From Nocardia sputorum (GTDB lineage: Bacteria > Actinomycetota > Actinomycetes > Mycobacteriales > Mycobacteriaceae), in NCBI RefSeq assembly GCF_027924405.1, contig NZ_AP026978.1, forward strand, positions 2,728,001-2,792,000: a DNA stretch of 64,000 nt, written 5' to 3'. Positions 1-7,335 of this stretch are shown piece by piece. Both the position numbers and the translations under genes were made by a program. The notes under the pieces were generated by a model. It had not been told where the DNA came from. It saw only the letters and a list, made by a program, of their open reading frames with translations, and did no database searches. Numbering within the stretch: the first letter of the stretch is position 1; the number at the start of each line of letters is the position of its first letter.

Positions 1-291
1 TACCAGGCCGCCGACGCCATCGCCGCACGACTGACCGGCCGGAAGATCCCTCGCAATGCGATCGGCTACACCGGCCAGTGCATCAGCCTCGGCCGCCGCG
101 ACGCCATCGTGCAGTGGGTCACCCCCGACGATCAGCCCAAACCCTCCGCCCTCACCGGCCGGGCGGCCGCGCGAGTCAAAGAGCTCATCTGCAAGAGCGC
201 GGCCTGGAGCATCTCGCACCCGACAATGATGATCCCGTCCCGCCGTCGTCACATCACCACAGCCGAGCCGAGCCACGCGATCAACGCGTGA
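1..291 (+). CDS. NDH-2-like FAD-dependent oxidoreductase, C-terminal end (5' truncated by window)
   Basis: The frame is open from base 1 to the TGA at 289-291, giving the last 96 residues of a protein that begins outside the window. The segment starts YQAADAIAARLTG and continues with GYTGQCISLGRRDAIVQW, which resembles the C-terminal part of type II NADH dehydrogenase-like flavoproteins, where a dinucleotide-binding module is followed by a membrane-facing tail. Such enzymes oxidise NAD(P)H at the inner membrane face. The Rossmann motifs lie upstream, so the family call rests on the tail only. The gene converges on the TetR gene that follows, with 56 bp between stops and no clear terminator hairpin. 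Confidence 0.6.
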   Translation, partial: YQAADAIAARLTGRKIPRNAIGYTGQCISLGRRDAIVQWVTPDDQPKPSALTGRAAARVKELICKSAAWSISHPTMMIPSRRRHITTAEPSHAINA

Positions 292-347
292 CGCCGCGCC
301 CGCTACGGGCCGTGCCGAACGATCCGGCGGAGTCGCACTGGAAGTCG

Positions 348-947
348 TCAGGCGCGGTCGGGAAGCGGGTGGGACTCCAGGCTGCCCATGATCATGTCGG
401 TGAGTGCGGTGATCGCGTCGGCGGTGGTCGTGCGGCCGTGGTTCAACTCGATCGCGATGGCCTCGGCCGCGCCCAGGATGCCGACGCAGCGCAACCGCAG
501 CGCCGGGGGCGCCAGGGTCGAGTGTGGCTGGAGTGCGGCGGCCATCAGGTCGGTATAGCTGTCGTACATCTCGCGTTGGGCCGCCTCCATGTCCGGGTTC
601 CCCCTCAGCGCGGCGGAAATCGCGGTGAGCTCCGGCATGTCGGCGGCGCAGGCGAAGTAGACGGCACTGGTGACGCGGGCGACGTCCGTCGCGGTGGGTC
701 CGGCCTCGCGCAACGCTTGTACCGACGCGGCCCGCTGCCGTTCGTCGAGCCGCCGATAGAGGGCGAGCAGCAACCCGGGGCGGGTGCCGAAGTGGTCGTA
801 CACGACCGGCCTGGTCACTCCGGCGGCCTCGGCGAGAGTGACCAGGGTGAGGGCGTCGGCGCCGTGAGCGCGCACGACCGACAGTGCGGTCTCGAGCAAT
901 TGCTCGCGTCTGGCCTGCTTGGACAGGCGAGGCGGCGTGGTGGCCAT
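348..947 (-). CDS. TetR/AcrR family transcriptional regulator
   Basis: This 199-residue protein has the usual TetR length. An N-terminal helix-turn-helix lies at about residues 34-58 (LVTLAEAAGVTRPVVYDHFG), followed by a variable, mostly helical ligand domain. It is transcribed away from the saccharopine dehydrogenase-like gene at 1042, and a striking triple 13-mer (980-1018) sits between the two starts. That arrangement is typical of a repressor controlling itself and its divergent neighbour, so the neighbour is the most likely target. The ligand is unknown. The ATG at 945-947 is chosen because the usual Lys/Arg-rich TetR N-terminus follows directly. Confidence 0.9.
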   Translation of the reverse strand: MATTPPRLSKQARREQLLETALSVVRAHGADALTLVTLAEAAGVTRPVVYDHFGTRPGLLLALYRRLDERQRAASVQALREAGPTATDVARVTSAVYFACAADMPELTAISAALRGNPDMEAAQREMYDSYTDLMAAALQPHSTLAPPALRLRCVGILGAAEAIAIELNHGRTTTADAITALTDMIMGSLESHPLPDRA

Positions 948-979
948 CGATCCTCCCTTGCGTTGTCGGCCAAGTTTAG

Positions 980-1018
980 CTACACATTGTATCTACAGAA
1001 TGTATATACAAAATGTAG
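980..1018. promoter_or_regulatory. Probable TetR operator: three contiguous 13-mers
   Basis: The divergent intergenic region holds three abutting 13-mers: CTACACATTGTAT (980-992), CTACAGAATGTAT (993-1005) and ATACAAAATGTAG (1006-1018). The first and third form an inverted repeat with two mismatches, and the second is a near-copy of the first in direct orientation. The block is AT-rich in a GC-rich background and overlaps where both promoters should be. I infer cooperative binding by the adjacent TetR protein. Confidence 0.7.
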
Positions 1019-1041
1019 TTAGCTGGACGAGGAGTGGACAC

Positions 1042-2064
1042 ATGTCGGTACGGTCGGAATCGGTGCTGATCCTGGGCGGTTCGGGGCAGGCAGGGGCGGG
1101 TGCTGCCGCGATACTGCGGCGGTGGCATCCGGCACTGCCGCTGACCATCGCGGCACGTGATCTCGCGCGCGCCCAGCAGGTCGCCGACGAATTGGGCGCG
1201 GCGACGGCGGTGACCATCTATCTGGAGCGTCCGGACCTGGGTCTCGCGGCCGATCACGGCTACTCGGCGGTGGTCGCGGCGGTGTGGGACCGCAAGCTGT
1301 CGGGACTGCGCTTCGCGCAGGACCGCGGATTGCCGTATCTGAGCATCTCCAGTGGCTTGGTGGAGATCGCGCCGGAGATCGTCGCGGGCGCGCAGCGCGC
1401 GGAGGCCGCACCGGTTCTGGTGGCCAGTCACTATCTCGCCGGTCTCGTCGTCCTCGCGACGTTGGCGGCGGCCGAGCGGTTCGGTCGGGTAGACGCTGTC
1501 CGGATCGGCGCCGTGCTGGACGAAACGGACGCGGGCGGGCCCGCGGGGATGGCGGATCTGGAGCGGCTGTCGGCCGCTACTTCGGCGGGATGGCTACGGC
1601 GTGACGGCGTTTTCACCTGGCTGGCGGCTGCCGACGCCCAAGCCGGTGTGCGCAGCGTCGACGGTGTCGAAATACCCGGGCAGAGCATCCCCATTCTCGA
1701 CGTGCCGAGTATCGCGCTCGCCACCGGCGCGGAGGACGTTCGCTTCGACCTCGCGGTCGGGGAGTCCGCGGGCCGCCGCCGCGGCGCATCCGCTTCCACG
1801 GAGGTTCGGATCGACATCGAAGGAGCCGACGAGGTGGGCGAACCGTTGCGAACCAGCCGCTACCTGGTCCATCCGGCGGGGCAGCGGCCGTTGACCGCGC
1901 TCGGTATCGCCCTGGGCGTCGAGCGTTTGCTCGGGTTGCGCGGGCACGCCGTCGCGCCCGGCATCCACACTCCCGAAGCGTTGATCGATCCCCACCACGC
2001 GGTCGAGTGGATGCGCGAGATCGGCACCGAGTTCATCGACGTCCAGCCGCTGACACGCCGCTGA
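1042..2064 (+). CDS. Saccharopine dehydrogenase-like NAD(P)-binding protein
   Basis: The 340-residue product opens with a Rossmann motif, VLILGGSGQAG (residues 8-18), followed by an IAARDL strand-turn region as in saccharopine dehydrogenase NADP-binding domain proteins. These act on varied substrates, so no reaction can be given. The ATG at 1042 is preferred over longer frames because a GAGGAG-like Shine-Dalgarno sequence lies just upstream and the Rossmann fold starts at once. The promoter region is the 13-mer operator block shared with the divergent TetR gene, so repression by that TetR is likely. There is no transmembrane segment; the protein is probably cytosolic. Confidence 0.7.
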   Translation: MSVRSESVLILGGSGQAGAGAAAILRRWHPALPLTIAARDLARAQQVADELGAATAVTIYLERPDLGLAADHGYSAVVAAVWDRKLSGLRFAQDRGLPYLSISSGLVEIAPEIVAGAQRAEAAPVLVASHYLAGLVVLATLAAAERFGRVDAVRIGAVLDETDAGGPAGMADLERLSAATSAGWLRRDGVFTWLAAADAQAGVRSVDGVEIPGQSIPILDVPSIALATGAEDVRFDLAVGESAGRRRGASASTEVRIDIEGADEVGEPLRTSRYLVHPAGQRPLTALGIALGVERLLGLRGHAVAPGIHTPEALIDPHHAVEWMREIGTEFIDVQPLTRR

Positions 2065-2253
2065 TCGGACATTCGGCCGATGCCGTGCGCTGTCCCCGCT
2101 TGCCTCCGCCCGGAAGGCCGCCGCCGCGGCGATGGTCTGCGGCTGCCGGAATCCGTTCCTGCGCCGCAGTGCGGCGGCTCGTTGCTGTGAGATCGCCGAT
2201 GTGGAGGTCGCGTGCGTCCACCGGATGTCGGTGGGGTGGGGTAGGCAGGGGGC

Positions 2254-3357
2254 ATGACTCGATTCGTCCCAGCTCCGGACCCTTTCCGGCCCACGGCGGG
2301 TCCCCGTTTGCTGGACGTCCGTCGCCTGTGGGCCGAACCGGATGCGCTGGCGAGCGCGCGCGGGCAGCAGGTGCGCGCGCGCTTTCCCGACGCCGAGATC
2401 ATCACCGTGGCCTCCCATTGGAACATCGACCAGCTGCACGGCAACGCGGGCAATGTCGACCGCTGGATCCGGGTCAAGACCGAGGACCTCGTACTCGGGG
2501 TCAAGAAGTCGCTGACGGCCCGGCCGAACGGCCGTTCGGCCGACTGGATCGCACCCTCGACGTCCAACGGCTGCGCGATGGCGTGCGCCTACTGCTACGT
2601 CCCCCGCCGCAAGGGTTACGCCAACCCGATCACGGTGTTCACGAACATCGACAAGATCATCGGCTACCTGGAACGTCACGTGCGCAGGCAGGGATCCAAG
2701 ACCGTGCCGAATCAGTGCGACCCGCACGCGTGGGTCTACGACCTCGGCGAGAACAGCGACTGCTCCGTCGACGCGCTGGTCAGCGACAACGTCGCCGACC
2801 TGATCACCGCGTTCGGTGCGTGGCCCACCGCGAAGGCTTCGTTCGCCACCAAGTACGTCAACCGCGACCTGCTCGATCTCGACCCGCGCGGGCGGACCCG
2901 GATCAGGTTCTCGCTCATGCCCGAGACCGACTCGCAGCTGCTGGATCTGCGCAGCACGCCGATCCGGCAGCGCATCGCCGCGATCGACGACTTCGTGGCG
3001 GCAGGCTACGAGGTGCACGTCAACTTTTCCCCCGTCGTCGTCCGCCCCGGCTGGAAGGAGGACTGGGCGGAGCTGCTGGAGGAGCTCTCGGACGGTACGG
3101 GCGCCGCCTTCAAGGCCCAGGCCGCCGCGGAGATCATCATGCTCACCCACAACGAGCAACTGCACGAGGTCAACCTCGGCTGGCACCCGAAGTCCGAGGA
3201 GCTGTTGTGGCGGCCGCAGATCCAGCAGGCCAAGCGCTCCCAGTCGGGCATGTGGAATGTGCGTTATCGCAACGACGTGAAGGCGGCGGGGGTCCGGACG
3301 CTGACCGAGCTCATCGCCCAGCGGACCCCCTGGTTGACGGTGCGTTACGCGTTCTGA
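2254..3357 (+). CDS. Spore photoproduct lyase-family radical SAM protein
   Basis: The 367-residue protein carries a radical SAM cluster motif of the CX3CX2C type (C107, C111, C114; NGCAMACAYCY), the spacing used by spore photoproduct lyase (SPL). Further Cys residues follow at C155 and C170 (ENSDC), the latter near where SPL has its conserved hydrogen-donor Cys. The C-terminal part, with VHVNFSPVVV and GTGAAFKAQAAAEIIMLTHN, fits the SPL-family barrel. SPL repairs the thymine dimer of spore DNA, but this organism is not expected to form endospores, so substrate and role are uncertain. A 6-bp hairpin (CCACCG/CGGTGG, 2218-2234) lies just before the start. The gene stands alone and ends at a terminator-like hairpin. 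Confidence 0.8.
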   Translation: MTRFVPAPDPFRPTAGPRLLDVRRLWAEPDALASARGQQVRARFPDAEIITVASHWNIDQLHGNAGNVDRWIRVKTEDLVLGVKKSLTARPNGRSADWIAPSTSNGCAMACAYCYVPRRKGYANPITVFTNIDKIIGYLERHVRRQGSKTVPNQCDPHAWVYDLGENSDCSVDALVSDNVADLITAFGAWPTAKASFATKYVNRDLLDLDPRGRTRIRFSLMPETDSQLLDLRSTPIRQRIAAIDDFVAAGYEVHVNFSPVVVRPGWKEDWAELLEELSDGTGAAFKAQAAAEIIMLTHNEQLHEVNLGWHPKSEELLWRPQIQQAKRSQSGMWNVRYRNDVKAAGVRTLTELIAQRTPWLTVRYAF

Positions 3358-3367
3358 TGACGGACCG

Positions 3368-3387
3368 GCGGGTGATCGCCCACCCGC
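3368..3387. terminator. Hairpin between convergent genes
   Basis: GCGGGTG (3368-3374) and CACCCGC (3381-3387) form a perfect 7-bp stem with a 6-nt loop. It lies 10 bases after the SPL-family stop and 11 bases before the stop of the opposing DUF2293 gene. There is no U-tract, as is common in high-GC actinobacteria; it could end transcription from both sides. Confidence 0.5.
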
Positions 3388-3398
3388 TGACGGCAGAA

Positions 3399-4430
3399 CT
3401 AGCCGCGCCAGGTTTCGAGGACGTGGTCGACGGTGGGGCGGATCCTGGCCCTGGCCTCCGAACGGGGAATGCCGGTCATGAGGAGGTGGTCGTAGTCGGT
3501 GTCGCGGTGGCGGATGGAGGCTATGACGGCGAGGGTGAGCGCTTCGGGGGAGAGGAGTTTGGCGGCGGCGGTGCGCCCTACGCGGCCGCTGCCGCGGGCG
3601 GCGGCGTGTTCGGCGATCCGGTTGGCGCGGTCTGCGGGGCAGCCGGGGAACAGCCGGCGGATCTCGTCGGACATGCGGGCGCAGTATTCGACGTCCTGGG
3701 CGGTGCGTCGGATGCGGTCGCGTTCGCGGCGGCGGGCGCGGGCATCGTCGTCGGCCAGGCACTGCTGCTCGGCGCGGATGAGGGCGGCTTCCTCGACGAG
3801 GATGCCCAGCCGTTCGTAGCGTTTGCGTCGCCGATTGAGGCGGACCACGACGGCGGCGAGGGTGCTCTCCTTCTTGGCACGCCGGCTCAGCGCCGCGTTC
3901 CCGGCGGGCAGGAACTCGAGATGGTCGAGGTCCGAACAAGTCAGGCACAGCGGCCCGGCCGTGGAGGTGATCGAATACGGGCCGGTTTCGGCGCATTCGG
4001 CGCACGTCCACGGCTCCGCGGCCTCGACCACCGTCAGATCCGGTGCCCGGTTCTGGCGTTGGACGACCTGTTCGCGGCGCGCCGGGCTGAGCTGCGGGGA
4101 GAGCCAGTGCACCCGGAACACCTCGTCCGCGCCGTCGTCGGCGAACCGCAACGCCTCGCGATCGCGCCCACCCGACAGATACGTCGCTGTGCTCGCGGTG
4201 AGCCCGTGCTCGCGAGCCCACTCGCCCAGCAGGTCCGCCGCCTCGTGCATCCGCCGTGCGTCCACCGCCAGGATCTGCTCCAACGACCGCACCTGCCCCT
4301 GCCGCCAGCGATCGACCTGACTGGATCGCACCCACCCCAGAACGGCGAAGACGTCGACTGCCGACACATATTTGCGTTGGGCCAGCGCCGCTTCCGCAGC
4401 CTCTGCCACTCGCCGCCGCAGCTTGGACAC
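3399..4430 (-). CDS. DUF2293 protein with a four-Cys zinc ribbon
   Basis: The product is 343 residues from the GTG at 4428-4430. Its C-terminal 85 residues match the DUF2293 pattern: FPGCP near 261, IAEHAAARGSGRVGR (272-286), ASIRHRDTDYDHLL (304-317) and a final VLETWRG. In the middle, C143, C146, C162 and C165 (two CxxC pairs) should form a zinc ribbon. A basic, highly charged stretch (about 183-245) may be helical or coiled. The N-terminus has an LGWVRSSQVDRWRQG segment that looks helix-turn-helix-like. The function of DUF2293 is not known; nucleic-acid binding is plausible from the ribbon and charge. No upstream ATG is available, and a 12-bp palindrome abuts the GTG. Confidence 0.75.
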   Translation of the reverse strand: MSKLRRRVAEAAEAALAQRKYVSAVDVFAVLGWVRSSQVDRWRQGQVRSLEQILAVDARRMHEAADLLGEWAREHGLTASTATYLSGGRDREALRFADDGADEVFRVHWLSPQLSPARREQVVQRQNRAPDLTVVEAAEPWTCAECAETGPYSITSTAGPLCLTCSDLDHLEFLPAGNAALSRRAKKESTLAAVVVRLNRRRKRYERLGILVEEAALIRAEQQCLADDDARARRRERDRIRRTAQDVEYCARMSDEIRRLFPGCPADRANRIAEHAAARGSGRVGRTAAAKLLSPEALTLAVIASIRHRDTDYDHLLMTGIPRSEARARIRPTVDHVLETWRG

Positions 4431-4442
4431 GGGTTCGAACCC
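4431..4442. promoter_or_regulatory. 12-bp perfect palindrome abutting the DUF2293 start
   Basis: GGGTTCGAACCC occupies the bases directly upstream of the GTG start of the DUF2293 gene, in the region shared with the divergent arsR-arsC gene. Its position would suit a repressor site at the translation start or a leaderless promoter. Chance occurrence cannot be excluded. Confidence 0.25.
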
Positions 4443-4538
4443 TAGCGCACGTCGCGGACCGGCCCGGCGATCGGATCGCGACGGTGTACGGCATGTGCCG
4501 ATCGATCCGGCTGACGCGGATGCCGCGGAACGGTATTT

Positions 4539-4556
4539 CATCAAATGAATTTGATG
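4539..4556. promoter_or_regulatory. Probable ArsR operator
   Basis: CATCAAAT-GA-ATTTGATG is a perfect 8-2-8 inverted repeat. ArsR/SmtB proteins typically bind AT-rich ATCAA...TTGAT dyads of this kind. It overlaps the possible ATG starts at 4545 and 4554 of the ArsR-ArsC fusion, so the transcript is probably very short-leadered and autorepressed. Confidence 0.75.
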
Positions 4557-5327
4557 TATTCTGCCGTTGTGGTCGCCCCCGATCGAGTGCCGGTTCCGTT
4601 GCTGATGCGCATGGCTTCGCATCCGGTGCGGTGGGCGTTGCTGACCGAGTTGGCGTGCGGTGATCGCCGGGTGCGAGAGCTGGTGGCGGCGGTCGGCGAG
4701 CCGCAGAACCTGGTGTCGTATCACCTGCGGCTGCTGCGCACGTCGGGCCTGGTGGGCGCACGCCGCAGCAGTTTCGATGCGCGCGACACCTACTACCACC
4801 TGGACCTGTCGGCCTGCGCGAACGCTCTCGGCGACGCGGCCGTCGCCCTGCATCCGGCGCTGGCGCCCGCGCGCCGGGAGTGGCCCCGCGGCAGTTCGGT
4901 GCTGTTCCTGTGCACCGGTAACAGCGCGCGCTCTCCGATGGCGGAGGCGATGCTGCGGCATCGGGCCACCGGGGTGGAAGTCGCCAGCGCGGGTAGTCAT
5001 CCCGCGGCACGGATGCATCCGAACACGGCGCGCGTCCTGCGGGCTGATTACGGCATCGACCTCGAGCCCCGGCAGCCGCAGCCTCTGGAGGCGATCACCG
5101 GGCGGCGCTTCGACTACGTGATCACGTTGTGCGACAAGATCCGCGAAGTTCCCCGCGATCACGGAGCGGCCGTCACGACGCACTGGAGTCTGCCCAATCC
5201 GTCCACCGCCGCCGGCGCCGATCGTGCGACATATCCGGAATTCCGGCGCCTCGCAAGCGAACTCGATATCCGAATCGGATTCGGGCCGCCACTATCGCAG
5301 CAACGTCGAGTCCGCACGCCGGCGTAG
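4545..5327 (+). CDS. ArsR-type regulator fused to a low-molecular-weight phosphatase/arsenate reductase domain
   Basis: Residues about 15-95 form an ArsR winged helix (VRELVAAVGEPQNLVSYHLR, then a wing with RDTYYHLD). Residues about 117-240 form a LMW tyrosine phosphatase/ArsC fold with the CX5R loop CTGNSAR (C123-R129). Fusion of sensor and reductase suggests arsenic-responsive control of arsenate reduction. The usual general-acid Asp of the DP motif appears as Asn (LPNPS, N218). One further Cys follows in TLCDK (C196), without the third Cys of thioredoxin-coupled ArsC. The start is ambiguous: ATG 4545 and ATG 4554 both sit inside the operator, and GTG 4569 is possible. No arsenite exporter lies next to it. 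Confidence 0.85.
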   Translation: MNLMYSAVVVAPDRVPVPLLMRMASHPVRWALLTELACGDRRVRELVAAVGEPQNLVSYHLRLLRTSGLVGARRSSFDARDTYYHLDLSACANALGDAAVALHPALAPARREWPRGSSVLFLCTGNSARSPMAEAMLRHRATGVEVASAGSHPAARMHPNTARVLRADYGIDLEPRQPQPLEAITGRRFDYVITLCDKIREVPRDHGAAVTTHWSLPNPSTAAGADRATYPEFRRLASELDIRIGFGPPLSQQRRVRTPA

Positions 5328-5403
5328 ACACCGCCGGTCGGCGACCGCCCGTCCCGATCAACTCCGTGCCTGTCGAGGAAATGAACCAAAAGGAGACCCG
5401 ACC

Positions 5404-5799
5404 ATGACGACCGCGCCGACCGAACTCGCCTGCGTCCGCTATCTCGTCGACGATGTGCGCGCGGCGGTCGACTTCTACACCACTCACCTCGGCTTCACCG
5501 TCGACTTCGACGCCGCGCCTGCCTTCGCCGCTGCGCGGCGGGGCCCCTTGCAGCTGCTCCTGTCCGGGCCCGCGAGTTCCGCCGGACGCCCGATGCCCGA
5601 CGGCGCCACCCCGGCACCCGGCACCGGCTGGAACCGCATCCAGCTCGTCGTCGACGACATCTCCGCCGAAGCAGAACGACTGCGAGCCTCCGGCATCCCC
5701 TTCCGCAACGACATCATCAGCGGCCCCGGCGGACGACAAGTCCTGCTGCAAGACCCCGCGGGCAACCTGGTCGAACTGTTCCAGCCCGCCGCCTCGTAA
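5404..5799 (+). CDS. VOC superfamily (glyoxalase/bleomycin-resistance-like) protein
   Basis: The 131-residue protein shows one pair of VOC modules: VRYLVDDVRAAVDFYTTHLG at the start and a C-terminal DPAGNLVELFQP (117-128), the usual metal-ligand Glu region. VOC proteins include glyoxalase I, extradiol dioxygenases and antibiotic-binding proteins; substrate is not readable here. A strong AAAGGAG Shine-Dalgarno sequence precedes ATG 5404. The gene begins 76 bp after the ArsR-ArsC stop and ends 11 bp before the APC permease, so the three may be co-transcribed. VOC proteins occur in arsenic loci, but the link is only positional. Confidence 0.8.
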   Translation: MTTAPTELACVRYLVDDVRAAVDFYTTHLGFTVDFDAAPAFAAARRGPLQLLLSGPASSAGRPMPDGATPAPGTGWNRIQLVVDDISAEAERLRASGIPFRNDIISGPGGRQVLLQDPAGNLVELFQPAAS

Positions 5800-5810
5800 G
5801 CGCTTCTTCC

Positions 5811-7115
5811 ATGTCGAACGACGCATCGGCTGTTCCCGCATTGCCCGACGAACTCCGCCGCCGGCTGGGCGTGACAGACGCGGTGGTGATCGGGCTGGGG
5901 TCCATGATCGGCGCGGGAATCTTCGCCGCCCTGGCGCCGGCCGCGCAGGCTGCCGGATCGGGGCTGCTGGCCGGGTTGGCGATCGCCGCCGTGGTGGCCT
6001 ACTGCAACGCGACGTCCTCGGCACGGCTGGCCGCACGCTATCCGGCCTCGGGCGGCACGTATGTCTATGGCCGGGAACGCCTCGGCGATTTCTGGGGCTA
6101 CCTCGCAGGATGGGCTTTCGTCGTCGGCAAGACCGCCTCCTGCGCGGCCATGGCGCTGACCGTCGGCAGCTACCTCTGGCCGGCCCGAGCACACGCGGTC
6201 GCGGTCGCGGCCGTGCTCGCGTTGACCGCCGTCGACTATGCCGGAGTGCGGAAATCGGCGTGGCTGACCCGGGTGATCGTCGCGATCGCGCTGGCGGTGC
6301 TCGCAGCCGTGGCCGTGGCCACCCTCACCTCCGGCAGCGCGCAGGTGGCGCAGCTGCGCATCGGCGGGGATGTCACCGGCTCCGGTGTTCTGCAGGCTGC
6401 GGGCCTGCTGTTCTTCGCCTTCGCCGGATACGCGCGGATCGCCACGCTCGGGGAGGAGGTGCGCGACCCCGCCCGCACGATTCCGCGCGCGATCCCTCTG
6501 GCGCTCGGTATCACCCTCGTCGTCTACGCCGTCGTCGCGGTCGCGGCGCTGACTGTGCTCGGTCCCGGCAACCTCGCGTCGGCCACCGCGCCACTGACGG
6601 ATGCCGTCACCGCCGCCGGCGCCGATCGGCTGGCGCCGGTGGTTCGGGCCGGTGCCGCGGTGGCGGCGCTGGGGTCGCTGCTCGCGCTGATCCTCGGCGT
6701 CTCCCGCACGACCCTGGCCATGGCCAGGGACCGGCACCTGCCCCACGTCCTCGCCGCGGTCCATCCCCGGTACGCCGTGCCGCATCGTGCCGAGATCACG
6801 GTGGGCGTGGTCGTCGCGGTCCTGGCCGCCACCGTGGACGTGCGGGGCGCGATCGGTTTCTCCTCCTTCGGCGTGCTGGCCTACTACGCCATCGCCAACG
6901 CCGCCGCGTGGACGCTTTCCCCCGCCGAGAACCGCCCGCCCCGCGTCATCCCCGCGACCGGCGTGGCAGGCTGCCTGCTTCTCGCCTTCGCCCTGCCGGT
7001 GACCTCGGTTCTGGCCGGAGTCGCCGTTCTCGCGGTCGGCGCGCTCGCCTACCTCGCCCGCCGCACGCTGACACGCGGCCGAGTCACATCCGCCGAGACC
7101 ACGGCCACCGGCTGA
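5811..7115 (+). CDS. APC superfamily amino acid permease
   Basis: The 434-residue product is hydrophobic over nearly its whole length, with about 12 predicted membrane helices. The first helix carries IGLGSMIGAGIFAALAPAA, the glycine-rich substrate-site signature of APC permeases, and RYPASGGTYVYGRERLG follows in the helix 2-3 region. It should import an amino acid or related amine by proton coupling in the plasma membrane; specificity cannot be read. It starts 11 bp after the VOC gene, probably in the same transcript. A 7-bp hairpin 50 bp past the stop may terminate it. Confidence 0.85.
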   Translation: MSNDASAVPALPDELRRRLGVTDAVVIGLGSMIGAGIFAALAPAAQAAGSGLLAGLAIAAVVAYCNATSSARLAARYPASGGTYVYGRERLGDFWGYLAGWAFVVGKTASCAAMALTVGSYLWPARAHAVAVAAVLALTAVDYAGVRKSAWLTRVIVAIALAVLAAVAVATLTSGSAQVAQLRIGGDVTGSGVLQAAGLLFFAFAGYARIATLGEEVRDPARTIPRAIPLALGITLVVYAVVAVAALTVLGPGNLASATAPLTDAVTAAGADRLAPVVRAGAAVAALGSLLALILGVSRTTLAMARDRHLPHVLAAVHPRYAVPHRAEITVGVVVAVLAATVDVRGAIGFSSFGVLAYYAIANAAAWTLSPAENRPPRVIPATGVAGCLLLAFALPVTSVLAGVAVLAVGALAYLARRTLTRGRVTSAETTATG

Positions 7116-7164
7116 CCATCGGCGCGAGCGGCGTCGACGACGGGAACACTCGGCGGCGCGGCGC

Positions 7165-7184
7165 CCGACGGTGGCCGCCGTCGG
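7165..7184. terminator. Hairpin after the APC permease
   Basis: CCGACGG (7165-7171) pairs perfectly with CCGTCGG (7178-7184) across a 6-nt loop. It lies in the convergent interval between the permease and the alcohol dehydrogenase. The rest of the interval (7185-7335) shows nothing I can assign. Confidence 0.4.
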
Positions 7185-7335
7185 CAGCCGTGCCGGCGCG
7201 CGCCGGAACCCGGGTCGGCGCCCGTGGTGCATGCGCTGGTCAGAGGCGCATGGCGCGCTGGTAGTCGGCCGTGGCGACCGGTCGGCCCAGTCGATGTCAC
7301 CCCAGAGCGTCCTGACCTGGCCGGGGCGATGCGGG

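Noticed and set aside
4431..4442. GGGTTCGAACCC looks like the T-arm of a tRNA
   Set aside because: The palindrome has no 7-nt T-loop with a 5-bp stem around it, and no anticodon arm, D-arm or acceptor stem can be folded upstream on either strand.
1594..5010. A minus-strand open frame of more than 1100 codons
   Set aside because: It runs antisense through the saccharopine-dehydrogenase-like and SPL-family genes and through the DUF2293 region in the wrong frame; it is very rich in Arg, Pro and Gly and has no domain. It is a GC-skew artefact.
7185..7335. A minus-strand piece ending ADYQRAMRL with a stop, like the end of a gene
   Set aside because: Only about 15 residues look protein-like, with no domain and no body upstream. 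It is too short to call a remnant.
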